A stretch of 64,000 bases of DNA, taken from NCBI RefSeq assembly GCF_963678635.1, contig NC_087064.1, positions 52,286,684 through 52,350,683 of the forward strand, read 5' to 3'. Below the pieces are notes generated by a model. The model was not told where the DNA came from. It did no database searches and was given only the letters and a program-made list of their open reading frames with translations. Shown piece by piece: positions 39,621 through 50,764 of the stretch (position 1 is the stretch's first letter; each line of letters begins with the position of its first letter). The position numbers were made by a program, and so were the translations under genes. This DNA comes from Symsagittifera roscoffensis (taxonomy: Eukaryota; Xenacoelomorpha; Acoela; Convolutidae).

Positions 39621-42600
39621 AGCATGGCGGACTCCATGTATTAAGATACGTTATGGATTTCCGGACGGCCATGCTATGTATTAACATTGGGTATTAAAAT
39701 AGGGAACAGAAATGGTAAGGTTTCAGTGTGATGATAAGAGAATGGTAAGAAAAACGAAATTTTTTGAATTTTGCATGGAAATGTCTAGTTTTTTCGCAAA
39801 ATTTTCGGGCGCGTTATCTAATTGGTGACTATCCTAGTTGTTTTAGGTGTAGCGTTTTGCATGGTGTTTTAACTGCTTTTATGCTCTATGCTGAAACCTA
39901 CTGCAACTTCGAAAAAATTCAAGCTTTTGGAAAAGATTGCTAAAAGCTCAAAATGTTTGAAAAAAATTGCAAAAGTTTCAAGTTTTCAGAAAAATATTGC
40001 AGAAATATCAGAGTTTTGGCTAATTTTTTTAAAATGAAAAATTATACTCACGTACAGTTTCAAAAATTTAGCCCAAGTTGTATTTTAATTAAAATGATGT
40101 TGAGACAATGATACAAAATTTTGGAAAAAAAGGACTTTACCAAAATTTGGGCTAAAACGCGGGTTATATAATGTTCTGAACACTGAAAAGAAAGCTGATA
40201 TTAGCTGAAGCAATATTGAAATTTCTCGGGAGAGTAGTGAAGTTAATCGTAATTTTTGAGAAGTCAAAATAAAATTGATCAAATCTATCCAAAATTGTCC
40301 ATTTTCAATTTTTTATTTTTGTACTGATTTTTGACCCAGTTCAGGGAGAGTTTACCTAAGAATCTCAACTCAAATGAAGAATAAGAGCAATATTCCTTCA
40401 AATTTCTAGATCAAACTACATGATTCAACTCCTCCTCAGTTTTTTCTCAATGAGTTACCACATTTTCTACAAAAATTACAACTTTTGAGAAACCTTAATA
40501 ACCGTGAAAAATTATAAATATTAGATCAATGATAAAAAATCAACAGTTTACTGCTAAAATTGACTAAAAATGGGGCTAATTGTTCTTAAAATATATTAGA
40601 TGTTGGATGAAATTCAACAAAAGCTTCTTCATTACTGATGATTATCTCTCTATTGCTTCTTTGACATATTTTTTTCATAGTTTTTCAGTAGAATGGTTCT
40701 ATGTTTTAAGGTTGTTCCTACTTTCTGCTTAAAACGTGTGTTTGCCATAAAACTCATTTTGCAAGAAAATTTAGTCGGAAGTGGTGAATTAAGGAGGAAA
40801 ATAGTAGCAATTGAACGAACAGTTTGTTGGAAGAGATGAAATTAGAAATGATCTACTTTTTGCTATGTAATTTGTTCATGTTTTCTTTTGGGTTCGCTTG
40901 ATACGCAAAAAACCATTTAAGCAAAAATACCTCTTTTGGCTATCACTTTTCTTGCAAAATAGTTATTAAATCTCTTTGTAGTCTTGATTTTTGTTGGAAG
41001 TTTTCTCAAAAATGCCTAAATGAGAATCCATCAGTGCACTTAGAGAATCCATCGGTGCACAGTTGAAGCAATCAGAAGCATATGTAAAAATTGAGAAAAT
41101 AATGGTGTATTTTTATGTTGAGTATTTGGAACAAGTTAAAAGTAGCTCTATTGATTATAATCTGAAAACCTTTGGAAGTAGAAATATGCAAGGGAACCTA
41201 GTTCTAAACTTCTGCAACATTAAAAACATTTATAAGAACACTTCCTAAAAAAATTGATTTGAAAATCAAGGAGCAAACTGTAACAATTGAATAGTTTCGC
41301 GAATTTATTAAGCAAAAACTTTACAATTCTATCTTATTGACAAAAAAATGAAGAAACCAGAACAAAATCTATACTGTGTGTCTGATTGCAACTTCTCATG
41401 TTAAATTTCATATAAATAAATTCTAAGTCTGCTAAAGTATCAGTTTGTCTAGAAAATTTCAGCAAGCTCCATATTTTTTTCTTTAGAAAAATTTCCGCAA
41501 TTTTTTTTCAGCCAAAATAATGAAATGTATATCTTGAAAGCAATTTTTTGACTTATGCTTCATTTATCATCTTCCAAAAGATGTCGGAGGTGGGTTTACT
41601 TCACGAAAAATATCCTCAAAAGATCTGAATTTTTATTTATTAAATAGTTTTATCAAATGATATCAATTTTTCCAATAAATTACACATAAATATATATCTT
41701 CGAGACTTTTCAAGTTGTTTTTTTTCTCAAGATATATTTTACAAGCAAAATTGTACCAAAATTATGTCAAAAACCGTAGTGAATTAAATAGTTTCTATCT
41801 CAAATTATTTTTTTCTCAGTTTCTGCTTAATCTACTATTTTCCAACTTAATCCAAATGAAAAAAATTTTACTTGAAATTAAATTTTAGATGGAAAATGTA
41901 TCATTTTAACGAACGTTCAGAAATCCGAACCAAATGTGAAACCATAAATCCTTTGCTAAAATTCTTCTTAAGATTTTTTCAACCTGATAAATGTGTGTTG
42001 CTGTTTCAACTCTGACTTTTCAATTAAAATAAATTTTTGGTTGAGAAAGATGCATACTATCATCTTGAAGTTTTCAAAGCTTAGCAAAATCAAATTAGTT
42101 TCATCTTTTCTAAGTCAGTTATCAAATTTTTTTCTGAAATTGTCAAAAATACCAAAAGAAAACCACAATTCTTAATAAATCAACCCTTTAACCATTATAT
42201 GATTGAAAAAGCTCTACTCTATGAACGCTTTTACAAGCACTAAACAAGGAAAACTTTTAAATGGTAACTAGGCAAAACATTTCAATTAATCAATGTTTTA
42301 GTCTATCCAGTTTTTTACAATCTTTTAATAAACACTTAACCGCTGATTAGCATTTATTATGAACTTTCACTACAAATTTATCGCAACAGAATCTCCGCAA
42401 GCTTGCAACCAATGGAACTTTTACTGTAGATTAAAGATTTTAGCTTCGATTTCCATTGAAAGTTTCACGACAATTTGAACTCAATTGTTGCTGGCTTTAT
42501 GATCAATCAGAACCTTTGAACGAAATATAAATGACAGATCAAGAATAGTGTCGAAAAAACTTTATGATTCTGTATAATATTCTTACTTCAAATTTATCAC

Positions 42601-42634
42601 AATTGTATAGACTTTTTAGATTCAGTTATAAATA

Positions 42635-42906
42635 TTATTCATAGTAATTTCTATGTTTATAAAGAAAAAATGTTAATTTTACCTTCTCTTGGAGCGTATT
42701 TTGAGACTGCTTAGCACATAGTTTAACTTTATGTGGACCCGATGAAAGCTTCTTCTTGATGTGATTAGTGAGTTTCTCGCTGCTATATGTATGAAAACTG
42801 CAGTTCAAACACTTCAAAACACCACAGATTCTACAATTTCTTGATGCGTGTGTTCTTTGCCACATTCATGACATGCATCTATTTCGTTTCTATTCGGTGA
42901 CGGCGT
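42635..42906 (-). pseudogene. Zinc-finger ORF, left-arm copy (degraded)
   Basis: The minus-strand sequence aligns with the right-arm zinc-finger ORFs (50765 and 55048). It keeps C-G-V-L-x-C-x-N-C-S-F-x-T-Y-x-S-E, L-T-N-H-I-K-K-K and the tail Y-K-H-R-N-Y. The N-terminal part, with the first C-x2-C pair (C-H-E-C-G-K), is shifted relative to the rest by small deletions, and the first in-frame ATG is internal. Three CTGATTGG-type boxes lie upstream on the sense strand (43260-43143). The encoded protein would be a small C2H2-like nucleic-acid-binding protein. This copy is probably inactive. Confidence 0.5.
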
Positions 42907-43142
42907 TTCAATAAGTAAAGAAAGAACTTAAGAAAAAATGGGAGATTTAAATTGTCCAAAATTTTTCAATAAGAAGAGTTGAATTGCCCCAGAAAATGAA
43001 TAAAAATGAATAAAAACAGTAAATTTGTTGAAAAAATGTTTTTAACGTGAAAGAAAAAAATCTTGGATATCGTCCTATTTGATCAAGCTGAAATGAAAAT
43101 CATCCTAAGTAACCATGGAAATTTCAAACCTTTTGATATCAA

Positions 43143-43254
43143 CCAATCAGAATCGAGCAATACTTATAGGGAAGTTTTTATCTTCTTTGATATCAACCAA
43201 TCAGAATCAAGCTTTTACTCAAAATGGAGTTTTCAAAAACTCGATATCAACCAC
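43143..43254 (-). promoter_or_regulatory. CCAAT-box repeats, left arm
   Basis: CCAATCAG at 43143-43150 and 43197-43204, with a variant CCACTCAG near 43249, so about 52 bp apart. In the sense of the zinc-finger ORF they read CTGATTGG. The right-arm copies have the same trio. These are NF-Y-type CCAAT sites by consensus. Confidence 0.6.
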
Positions 43255-43580
43255 TCAGATGAATTATTGACAGATTGTAAAATTTGTTTTAGATCAGAGC
43301 AAAACTATGTTCATAAAACTTCTCATTTAATCTTTTTCATTGAATTTTTTCAAGATAACTAACAAATACATTTGACTCCAAAGTGAAACAAATGAGATTT
43401 CTTGTCTGGTTTATGTATAATTTTTCAACAAATACTCACTTCAATGTTTGAAATTTTGATGAATTTTTTCGTTTTGTTCTATTCCTTACCAGTGAAAAAA
43501 TATATACATTTTTATCACTTTCTTTTTGGTATTTTGTAATATAAACAACCGGAAGATATTTAAACTTGGATAGTGCGTAC

Positions 43581-43927
43581 TTATGTTCTGACAAATCTAG
43601 AGTTTAAATTTTTTATCAAATTCGAAACAGTAATCGAAATGATGTCTTCAGTTTTTGCTTCATAGGCTCTACCATTGTTTTGTTTTTTACTGGTCGACCA
43701 CTCAATCTGAGTTAACTCTTCTAAATAAAAACATTGTTGGTTAATCTGGCAGTACGCTTCTTTGCTGAAATCTCCTCTCCATCTTTTTAACAAAATTTTC
43801 GAATTTTCTGCGTTTCTATACCAGTTGAAACTAATGCAATTCCATCAACGTCATCTGTCAACCATTCTTCATGTTTTTTGAAGTAGTTCACCCTTATAGT
43901 CTGATAAATGTCCTTTTCAGACATTGA
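43581..43927 (-). pseudogene. Small ORF pair, probably one frameshifted gene
   Basis: A minus-strand ATG near 43925 opens a frame (M-S-E-K-D-I-Y, then W-L-T-D-D-V-D-G-I-A) that stops near 43787. A second frame, overlapping and one base displaced, carries on with L-L-K-R-W-R-G-D-F-S to the stop at 43581. A single indel near 43795-43805 would explain both. No family is recognised. The end of the second frame lies in the inverted repeat and recurs in the right arm. Confidence 0.35.
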
Positions 43928-44440
43928 AAACGCTTTGAATAGAAACATAATTATTACTGAAATAAACAAAGAAACTTGAAAATTTTCGAACTATCGTATC
44001 ATCTCAAATTATTTGTAATAACAATCCCCATAAAATGTTTTTCAATTATTTTTTGTCTAATTAGTTTTTAGGAAATTCAAGTCGCCAATCAAAACCACAA
44101 ATTAGGCCAAAAAACCGAAAATTTTCATTAAAATTCAGAAATGAAATTCGAAAAATAATGATAATGTTTTCAACTAAATATATATCTTGTTTGCAATTTT
44201 TTGAAATGATACAAAATTTTCTCAAATTTTGTTTAAAATGGTAATTAAAAAAGGTTTGTGTAATTTATTAAACAAGTACTGGAAAGTCAACTGATATTTA
44301 GCTAAAGTCTTATGACATTTTTTGATGAAAATACTTGTTTTTTCTGACTTTTCCTCAGAAATCCTAGCTCTAAATGTACATTTCAGTGAGAATAAATAGT
44401 TTTGAACCAATAATATTTCAATCACCAAACACACAAATCA

Positions 44441-45088
44441 TCACAAAGCATTAGTGAGGTTTTCAATTATCAACAAATAAAAATTCTCCCAAAATTTCTT
44501 TGAATTGAGGGACAAAAAATCTCCCAAAATTTCTCTCCTAAAAGACATTTCTTTGAATTCATTCAAAATATAGTTGACATAGCCAACTTGCTTCAGTGTC
44601 TCATTCTCTTTTGCAGTGAAGAGTCGAATCTGAATGTAGGGCGGCTTGTTCACATTGTACTTCTTGATTGTGACACACACCCTCCTCATGTGATAAGTTG
44701 CTATTTCATTTACTCTATTACAGATGTGCAGTGTTGATACTTTAGTTGATTCTTTAGTTGATTCCAGCCAGCTCCATAGTTGATGCTTTGCCAGTTTTGG
44801 CTTCATATATACGATTTCAAAATTTTTAGCATCGTGAATAAGAGTATTCCGGATTGCCGATATCGCTTCTCCTTCTTTTTTACTATGATAGACTTGTTGG
44901 GAATTTTCAAATTGTCCCAAATGGTTCATTTTTAATAGTTGAAAGCACGGTTCGAATTGTATTTTATCGAAGGGAAACAATTTGGAACCAAACAAATTAG
45001 GATTTTTGAAACCAAACAAATCTCCCATTTTTTTTTGATTATTTGAAAATTCAATATAGTGTGGACTTTTGTCTTTTCTTGAGTACAT
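44441..45088 (-). CDS. 215-aa hypothetical protein of the giant TIR element
   Basis: The longest intact ATG-initiated frame inside the element, in its unique central part. The N-terminus has basic and aromatic residues and a block with G-D-L-F-G-F-K-N-P-N-L-F-G. Residues about 75-130 contain conserved-looking W-S-W-L-E and H-I-C-N-R-V-N. Residues about 135-180 read R-V-C-V-T-I-K-K-Y and P-Y-I-Q-I-R-L-F, a strand-rich pattern loosely reminiscent of PC4-type single-strand DNA-binding domains. This likeness is weak. No membrane segment or signal peptide. Codon use resembles the AT-rich surroundings. A promoter was not identified. It may be a gene of the element, since it is open over 648 nt in AT-rich DNA. 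Confidence 0.5.
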   Translation of the reverse strand: MYSRKDKSPHYIEFSNNQKKMGDLFGFKNPNLFGSKLFPFDKIQFEPCFQLLKMNHLGQFENSQQVYHSKKEGEAISAIRNTLIHDAKNFEIVYMKPKLAKHQLWSWLESTKESTKVSTLHICNRVNEIATYHMRRVCVTIKKYNVNKPPYIQIRLFTAKENETLKQVGYVNYILNEFKEMSFRREILGDFLSLNSKKFWENFYLLIIENLTNAL

Positions 45089-45566
45089 TTTTGAACAGCA
45101 AACTGATCAGATGAGGAGAAATGAGAGAAAAGATTTTGAGGTAAAATGAAAATTTAAGCAAGCAGCATGAGTCATCGCGATTTCCATATATGGAAGTAGT
45201 ACCAAATATGGAATGTTTTTTCTTATGGAGTTTCCATTTATCGGAATTGCTTAGGCGTTACTAAAAATATAAAACTCCACAATTTTCAGCAAAAATCATT
45301 ATTCCAGATGGCTGCTGCTATGTGTCAAGCTCTTCCCAGCTTTTATTCAGATTATTGTACAAAAAAGGCTATTTATTTTCGTTTCCAGTGATTTTTACGA
45401 AAAACAGTTAGTATCTCATAATTATTGTGTCTCTATCCACAACTCTTTATATTCTTTGGAAAATTGTAAGTTCCATTTGGTGTTAATAGGAACATCTCTT
45501 AGCCAAATTCTGCAGAGATTAGATAAATATGTATACATATAACAAGAAATTGACTGTCTTCACACT
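45089..45566. other. Spacer in the giant TIR element
   Basis: AT-rich, with two CCATATATGGAA-like inverted motifs near 45190-45230. No gene seen. Confidence 0.3.
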
Positions 45567-45779
45567 TTGTTCAAACACAGATTCTATTCAAGTATTGTTA
45601 CATCAAGCGGGGAAGTATCCATTGAGCTTAGCTGTGGTGCTCAGCATATTTTAAGACGGAAAGTAGCTGGAAAAACATCAAGTGTATCAAGGAAACGACT
45701 CGTTCGGAAAACGTTCAAAAAACATTATCTAAGTTCGAATCAAAAGCATCTACGCGAACTCTGGGCTCAGCATTTTTAG
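45567..45779 (+). CDS. Possible basic-protein exon
   Basis: Open plus-strand frame of about 70 codons without an ATG at its start (it opens at a TTG). Its sequence is less AT-rich than its neighbours and encodes S-S-G-E-V-S-I-E-L, then a run rich in K and R (V-S-R-K-R-L-V-R-K-T-F-K-K). A CACAG precedes the frame at about 45576-45580 and may be a splice acceptor, so this could be a terminal exon. The product would be basic and possibly DNA-binding. No family recognised, and support is weak. Confidence 0.25.
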   Translation: MFKHRFYSSIVTSSGEVSIELSCGAQHILRRKVAGKTSSVSRKRLVRKTFKKHYLSSNQKHLRELWAQHF

Positions 45780-46062
45780 ACAGAATTCGAAAAATTCAAA
45801 ACTCAAAACATGAATCTGATTTGTTCAAAATAATTGATTATTTCAATGATGTTTATTGTTCTGTAAGTAGTGATTATGTAAGCTTTGTGATAAAAATAAT
45901 CAATCGTCTTCAAAAGTGCTCTTTAGAAATTGCACTGATAAGTCAATGAAAACTAAGCTTTAATTCAGAAACATTTCATTCAAATGAAAAAAAACTCCAT
46001 ATACAAACAGTTAAAAAATGAGTAAAAAATTTATATGAAACAGAATGTGATTTCATTTTAAA

Positions 46063-46408
46063 GTTCGTTGTCACTTGTTTCTTCATGCGCCACAGCATGT
46101 TTTCGACTCAACAGAAATAAATTATACTGTTGAACCTTCAATTTTTCTTTCTTGTACCTTCTATCACGAATTTTTTCAAGTTTTTTTCAACCATGTCGGG
46201 AAATTCTTAAGGGACTGAAACACTTCTTCGGATCTCTGTTGAAGATGCCAAATTCAACCTTTTCTTCAAAAACCATCATTTGCAGTAAATTTTCAGTTGT
46301 GAGCAAATGAAAACTATTTCCGTATCTCAGATCCACGATTTCTTCAAAATATTTTTCATTTGAATCATATGAAAACCCGTATTTTTTTCTCGAAGGTGAC
46401 TTAGACAT
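46063..46408 (-). pseudogene. Small basic ORF interrupted by TGA
   Basis: The minus-strand ATG at 46408 opens M-S-K-S-P-S-R-K-K-Y-G-F and continues about 70 codons to a TGA near 46190. The same frame then continues with K-K-L-E-K-I-R-D-R-R-Y-K-K-E-K-L, a helical basic segment, to E-T-S-D-N-E-L and a stop at about 46063. One in-frame TGA separates two parts that look like one protein, as in the zinc-finger ORFs. Whether this is a mutation or is bypassed cannot be told. No family recognised. Confidence 0.35.
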
Positions 46409-47055
46409 AGCCAATTCTTTTCTAAATTATCTAAATTTTTACTCTCGAGTTCCCTCCCTTCTAAAAGATCTATGATAATTTGCTCTCTAGACTGGGAAAC
46501 CATTTTAAATTTGAGAATCTTGATAGTTTTGGTACCAATTTTAAACTGGATGCAGTAACTCGCCCGTTATATCATGATTGGTTTCAACTTTTGGGATAGA
46601 TTTCGGCTTCTTCTAATTTTTTTTGCTCATGTTGATAGAATGAACTGAACTGTAGGAGATTTTTAAATAAAGAAGAAATATATTTTTTGTCAGCTGTATC
46701 TAATTACCAGCTTAGAGTAGGTTTTGGATACATTCTCTGAAAATGTAAAAAGTATCTGAAATAGTACGAAAAATTTTTAACGGTTATCTTTTAGTTTAGA
46801 AAAGAGAACCATTATGTCTCATCAAATTTGGTTAATTTTGATTGTTTATAAGAGATCATGTAGAAAAAGTTATCGTTGACCTGAGGCTAATATTAAATTT
46901 TTTTCTAAAAAAGGAAAAAATTCCTTTGAAACTACTCCTTTTAATCAGAACTTTGGTTGAATATACTTTTTTTTAAGTTTAAACAAAACAATAAAATGTA
47001 TTAAATCCACAATTTTTTTCAACAATCTCATCACCTTAGGGTTCGTTCTGGAATT

Positions 47056-47271
47056 CTGATTGGTTAAATTTTGGATGGACAATTCTAGAATTTAGAAGAT
47101 TCGGAAAACTTCAAAAATAATGTGTAAGTTCTTCATAAAAAGTTCTAGGAGTTAATGTGTAGATTGTAACATTTGAAAGATTCTAGATTTTTTTGAGTAA
47201 TGACGTCATTTCTCCCATAAAACTTTTTACAACTTTCACTTTTCTATAAAATTTGAAGTGTAATGACGTCA
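47056..47271 (+). promoter_or_regulatory. CCAAT box with two CRE sites
   Basis: CTGATTGG at 47056-47063, followed by perfect CRE palindromes TGACGTCA at 47201-47208 and 47264-47271. The same combination occurs at 49917-50021. Just downstream, an ATG near 47345 opens M-S-D-S-G-I-S-F-F followed by GTAATT, possibly a first exon. Confidence 0.55.
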
Positions 47272-47289
47272 TTTTCTCAGTTAGAATTA

Positions 47290-48248
47290 CTTTTTTATTG
47301 CCTAAATAATTCGAAAGACACCTTCCTAGCTCTGTCGAGAATCATGTCAGACTCTGGGATTAGCTTTTTCAAGTAATTTTTATCGATGATAGTTGAATAT
47401 TTGTTATAAGATTCTTCTCACAAGTTTTTTCAACAAATATTTTGTAATTTTTAACACGTGTGCAAAAAATAACTCGGGTTTTTTTCGCAAGATGCAAATT
47501 TCGATTTGATTTTTTCATCAACTTTGCAAAAATTTAATCATATGTTTTTACAAGAAGCAAAATTTTTTTTGGTTTTTTTAACAAGTGTGCAACAATTTTC
47601 ATAAAAATTCTGTGTAGAATGCAAATTTTTTATGTTTTCTTTAGAAAAAAATGCAAAAACCTAACTTCTTTTTTCTTATGCATATGCGAAAAACGCAAAA
47701 CTTTATTGCAAAAAACGTGTTAAGTTTGTGCTAAACGTTTTCATTATTGATGATTTTGAGTGCTACTCCCTATCTTAATACAAAATTTTTCTGATGTTTT
47801 TGATCAACATACATACAAAAGAAATGAATTTTTGAATGATCAAAACTAGAACAAAAAAATTCATAAATTTTATTTTCATTTGTGCAAAAAATCTTTTTAC
47901 AATTTTCTTTTAAATGCGAAAAAATTGAATGAAACTGTTCTCGAAATGCGAGATTTTCCTTCTTTTTTTTTAAAAAGGTGTGCAAAAAAAACTACGAAAA
48001 TTTTTGCATGATGCGAAAATTATTGTAATTTTTTTATGTATGCAAAAATTTGAATGGTTGTTTATCTTGTGTGCAAAAAAGATGTGATTTTTTTACAAGA
48101 TGTTAAAATTGATATAAAGTCTTTACATCTCTACAATAAAACGTTGTAAAAATGTTTGTCAATTGCACAGTTAGTTTGATTTTTAATCCGTGTGCAAAGT
48201 TTTTTAACAAATTTTTCTATGACTTTATCTCTTGGTTACCATCTCTTA

Positions 48249-48250
<2 letters not shown>
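47290..48250. repeat. Degenerate TGTGCAAAAA-rich tract
   Basis: From about 47455 to 48210 the motif (T)GTGCAAAAA and GATGCAAA(A)TTT recur many times in a degenerate array. No coding signal. Confidence 0.45.

Positions 48251-48251
<1 letters not shown>

Positions 48252-48289
<38 letters not shown>
48252..48289. repeat. (TA)n microsatellite
   Basis: Nineteen TA dinucleotides in a row. Confidence 0.95.
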
Positions 48290-48291
<2 letters not shown>

Positions 48292-48332
48292 AAAAAATTA
48301 AATTACAAAACATAACATAGTAATCAAATTAT

Positions 48333-48826
48333 TTACAAATCAAAGAGCTGTCGAGCAGCTGAGTTCTCAAAATTCTGCAAGTTCTCGAAGGAGCGCAAAG
48401 CTGGTCTTGTCTTCGTGGCCGGTTGTTGTCTTGGTGGTTCGCTGACTGGAGTTCTTGGCTCAGAGAACCCCTCATCCACTTCGATGGTAATTGGGTTCTC
48501 CACATATCCCTCTTCTTCCCAAGGAAAGAGCAAATCGTGGACTGGTTGAGCCACATATCTAGTCAGGAGTAGCGGTGTAGTTCATTCCCACAAGCTCAGA
48601 CACTTCCTCCATCATTTGCATTAATCCAAGTTGGTTCTCTGTGATGGTTATTTGCTTCATAAGATGTTCGTTGAAATCCCTTCGCATCACCTCCATCATG
48701 TGCCAGACTTGGATTAAGATTTTCATTCGGGACAAACAAAACTCCAGAGGCTGTTTCTCGCACTTGAATTTGTACTAGATCAGCCGAAAACTCTACAGAG
48801 TAGATGAGGTTGCTTTTTTGCACTGA
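48333..48826 (-). pseudogene. Gene fragment(s) with helical and P/E-rich parts
   Basis: Three overlapping minus-strand frames look like parts of one product. The first (S-V-E-F-S-A-D-L-V-Q-I-Q-V-R-E-T-A-S-G) starts after a possible acceptor TCTTTTCAG (ends about 48827). The second runs from an ATG near 48728: H-M-M-E-V-M-R-R-D-F-N-E-H-L-M-K, a clear amphipathic helix, stopping near 48565. The third is P- and E-rich (F-P-W-E-E-E-G-Y-V-E-N) and ends at 48333. The segment is less AT-rich than its surroundings, typical of a coding region. Frameshifts or unseen introns separate the parts. Four CCAATCAG boxes lie just upstream (48969-49149). No family recognised. Confidence 0.4.
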
Positions 48827-48968
48827 AAAGATCTTTTTGAGCAATAAACTGAGTAAAAGGTACAGAGTTAAAAAAAATGATTAAGAGCTAATTGATGGTA
48901 GTTAAGCTGGAAATAAAATGAGTTAACTTGAGAATGTGGAGACCTTCAACTCAAATCTGTGGGTTGAA

Positions 48969-49149
48969 CCAATCAGATTAGATTTTCCTTATATGGTCGG
49001 TAGTCGTGTCCAATCAGATTTCAGCTTCCTTTTATAAAATTTTGATAAAAAATTGTATCCAATCAGAAACATACTTACATTTAAGGCGTTTTTGATAATT
49101 TCTCGTTTCCAAAAATTGTTCATTCATCTTCGGTTGTCATACCCAATCA
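48969..49149 (-). promoter_or_regulatory. Four CCAAT boxes upstream of a minus-strand gene
   Basis: CCAATCAG at 48969-48976, 49010-49017 and 49059-49066, and CCAATCA at 49143-49149. In the sense of the downstream gene they read CTGATTGG, the same orientation as at the zinc-finger ORFs. Confidence 0.6.
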
Positions 49150-49400
49150 AAAAAATTCACCTTTTATGGACCTAGTTCTTCCAAAAAAAATAAAATATAC
49201 ACAGAGGAAATTGCAAAAATAAATGACCACAGGTTGTTTGCTGTACAAGTTAGAAATATCGCCGATGAAAATAACACAAGAAAAAAAAATAAAACAAGCA
49301 GTATCTCTGCAATTTTTCTCGTCAAGTCATTTGAGTTTTTTGTATATAATGAATGAGATTCTACATTTTGATGTAAATTTGAGAGGATAGCTGGAAATCA

Positions 49401-49685
49401 ATGAAATTTTCAAGGCAAATCTCTGAAATAATTTTCCAAACCTCATCATGCAGGACTTTGATCTTCGAAATTCTTCCAAGAAAGAAAGAAATAAAGAACT
49501 TTGTTGAGAGTTTTTACAAGTTTGGGAATCGGGTAAGGAATAAAAAGAGTCTATTATCGTACGAATTTTTATTTAGTTTCAGTTTGTCGAGAATAAATAA
49601 AAAAAATTTTCTAGTCAGGGGTAATTCAGCAGAATTTTTATTTATGATACTCAAAATTGGGTTCCAAAGTAAACACTTTGATTGA
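49401..49685 (+). CDS. 94-aa hypothetical protein, copy 1
   Basis: ATG-initiated frame (M-K-F-S-R-Q-I-S-E-I-I-F), with copy 2 at 53684-53968. The product is mixed basic and hydrophobic, with L-P-R-K-K-E-I-K-N-F-V-E-S-F. A GTAAGG after G-N-R at 49529 could be a splice donor, in which case only the first 43 codons are exon. Copies differ at two residues near the N-terminus, one near residue 20 and one near residue 70, which does not distinguish constraint from drift. No family recognised. Confidence 0.3.
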   Translation: MKFSRQISEIIFQTSSCRTLIFEILPRKKEIKNFVESFYKFGNRVRNKKSLLSYEFLFSFSLSRINKKNFLVRGNSAEFLFMILKIGFQSKHFD

Positions 49686-49916
49686 GTAAGTTGGCCTAAT
49701 TAGTTTTTTTACTTAGTGGGAGAACTTTATTTTGGACAATATAAACGTCCAAAAAACTTTGAATAAAGTAAGAATCTACATCTTTTTCATCAATAAGGAA
49801 ATCACACGGTATACATTTTCTTGTAGAGTAACTCAAGGAAGTTCAAATGTTTTTCATTTGACATTTTTCAAATAATGATTTTTTCATCCAAAGTTATGTC
49901 TAGAAACTGCTTAGTT

Positions 49917-50021
49917 CTGATTGGTTGAAACTTTTCCTGGAAAACTCTACAACTTTCGAAGGAATGACGTAGGCGATGACGACATTACCATAAAAGGAAA
50001 AATGCATAGGTGGTGACGTCA
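49917..50021 (+). promoter_or_regulatory. CCAAT box with CRE site, copy 1
   Basis: CTGATTGG at 49917-49924, TGACG half-sites near 49964 and 49976, and a perfect TGACGTCA at 50014-50021. Copy 2 has the same at 54200-54207 and 54297-54304. The layout repeats that at 47056-47271. Confidence 0.55.
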
Positions 50022-50426
50022 CTTCTGTTTTAGAATGGCGTCATTAACATAGAAGAGCCTATGAAACGAAAATTTAAGATAAGGAACATTATTTCGATTA
50101 CTGTTTTGAATTTTTTTAAATACAAATTCAGGATTTTTCAGAGTATCTTTTAATCGATTATCCAAATTTAAAAATTTCCGGTTGTTTATATTACAATATA
50201 CTTGAAAGAAATTGATAAAATTAGGTACTTTGGTAATTTAGTTTTTCATTGCCTCCAAAAATTTGAAAACTGTTCGATGGAATTATCAAAATTTGAAGTG
50301 AGTATCAAACCACAAACCAGACAAGAAACCTCATTTATCTCATTTTGGTGTCAAATGTATATGTTCGTTATCTTGGAAAATTCAATAGAACTGAATAATT
50401 GCGAAATTTCATGTGAATATTTCATT

Positions 50427-50536
50427 CTGATTGGTTGATATCAAAATTGTTGAAAACTCCATTTTGAGTAAAAGCTGATTGGTTGAGATCAAAAAAGATT
50501 AAAATTTCCCTATAAGTAATGATCGATTCTGATTGG
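50427..50536 (+). promoter_or_regulatory. Three CTGATTGG boxes upstream of the zinc-finger ORF
   Basis: CTGATTGG at 50427-50434, 50475-50482 and 50529-50536 (spacing 48 and 54), each inside a larger unit with GTTGATATCAAAA. Copy 2 has them at about 54710-54819. They lie about 230-340 bp upstream of the zinc-finger ATG. Confidence 0.6.
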
Positions 50537-50764
50537 TTGATATCAAAACTTTTGAAAACTCCATGGTTACATTGGATGATGTTTATTTTAACTTGATCAA
50601 ATAGTACGATATCCATTCTAATTTTTTTCACGTTAAAAACAATTGTTCAATAAGTTTTCTGTTTTTAGTCATTTTTATTCATTTTTTGAGGCTATCAACC
50701 CTCCTTATCTAAAAGGTTGGGACATTTTAAATCTACAATTTTTCTTCAATTTTCTTTACTTACT

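Larger units (their letters stand above)
39571..43650 (+). repeat. Left terminal inverted repeat, about 4.1 kb
   Basis: Matches the reverse complement of about 54360-59169 (and the duplicated copy at about 50080 on). Anchors are 39595-39610 poly-G, the GCGTTATCTAATTGG block near 39820, the region 42199-42373, the zinc-finger ORF and CCAATCAG boxes, and CCGGAAGATATTT near 43550. The inner limit is approximate. It has a single copy of the about 168-bp unit that is repeated four times in the right arm. Confidence 0.75.
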
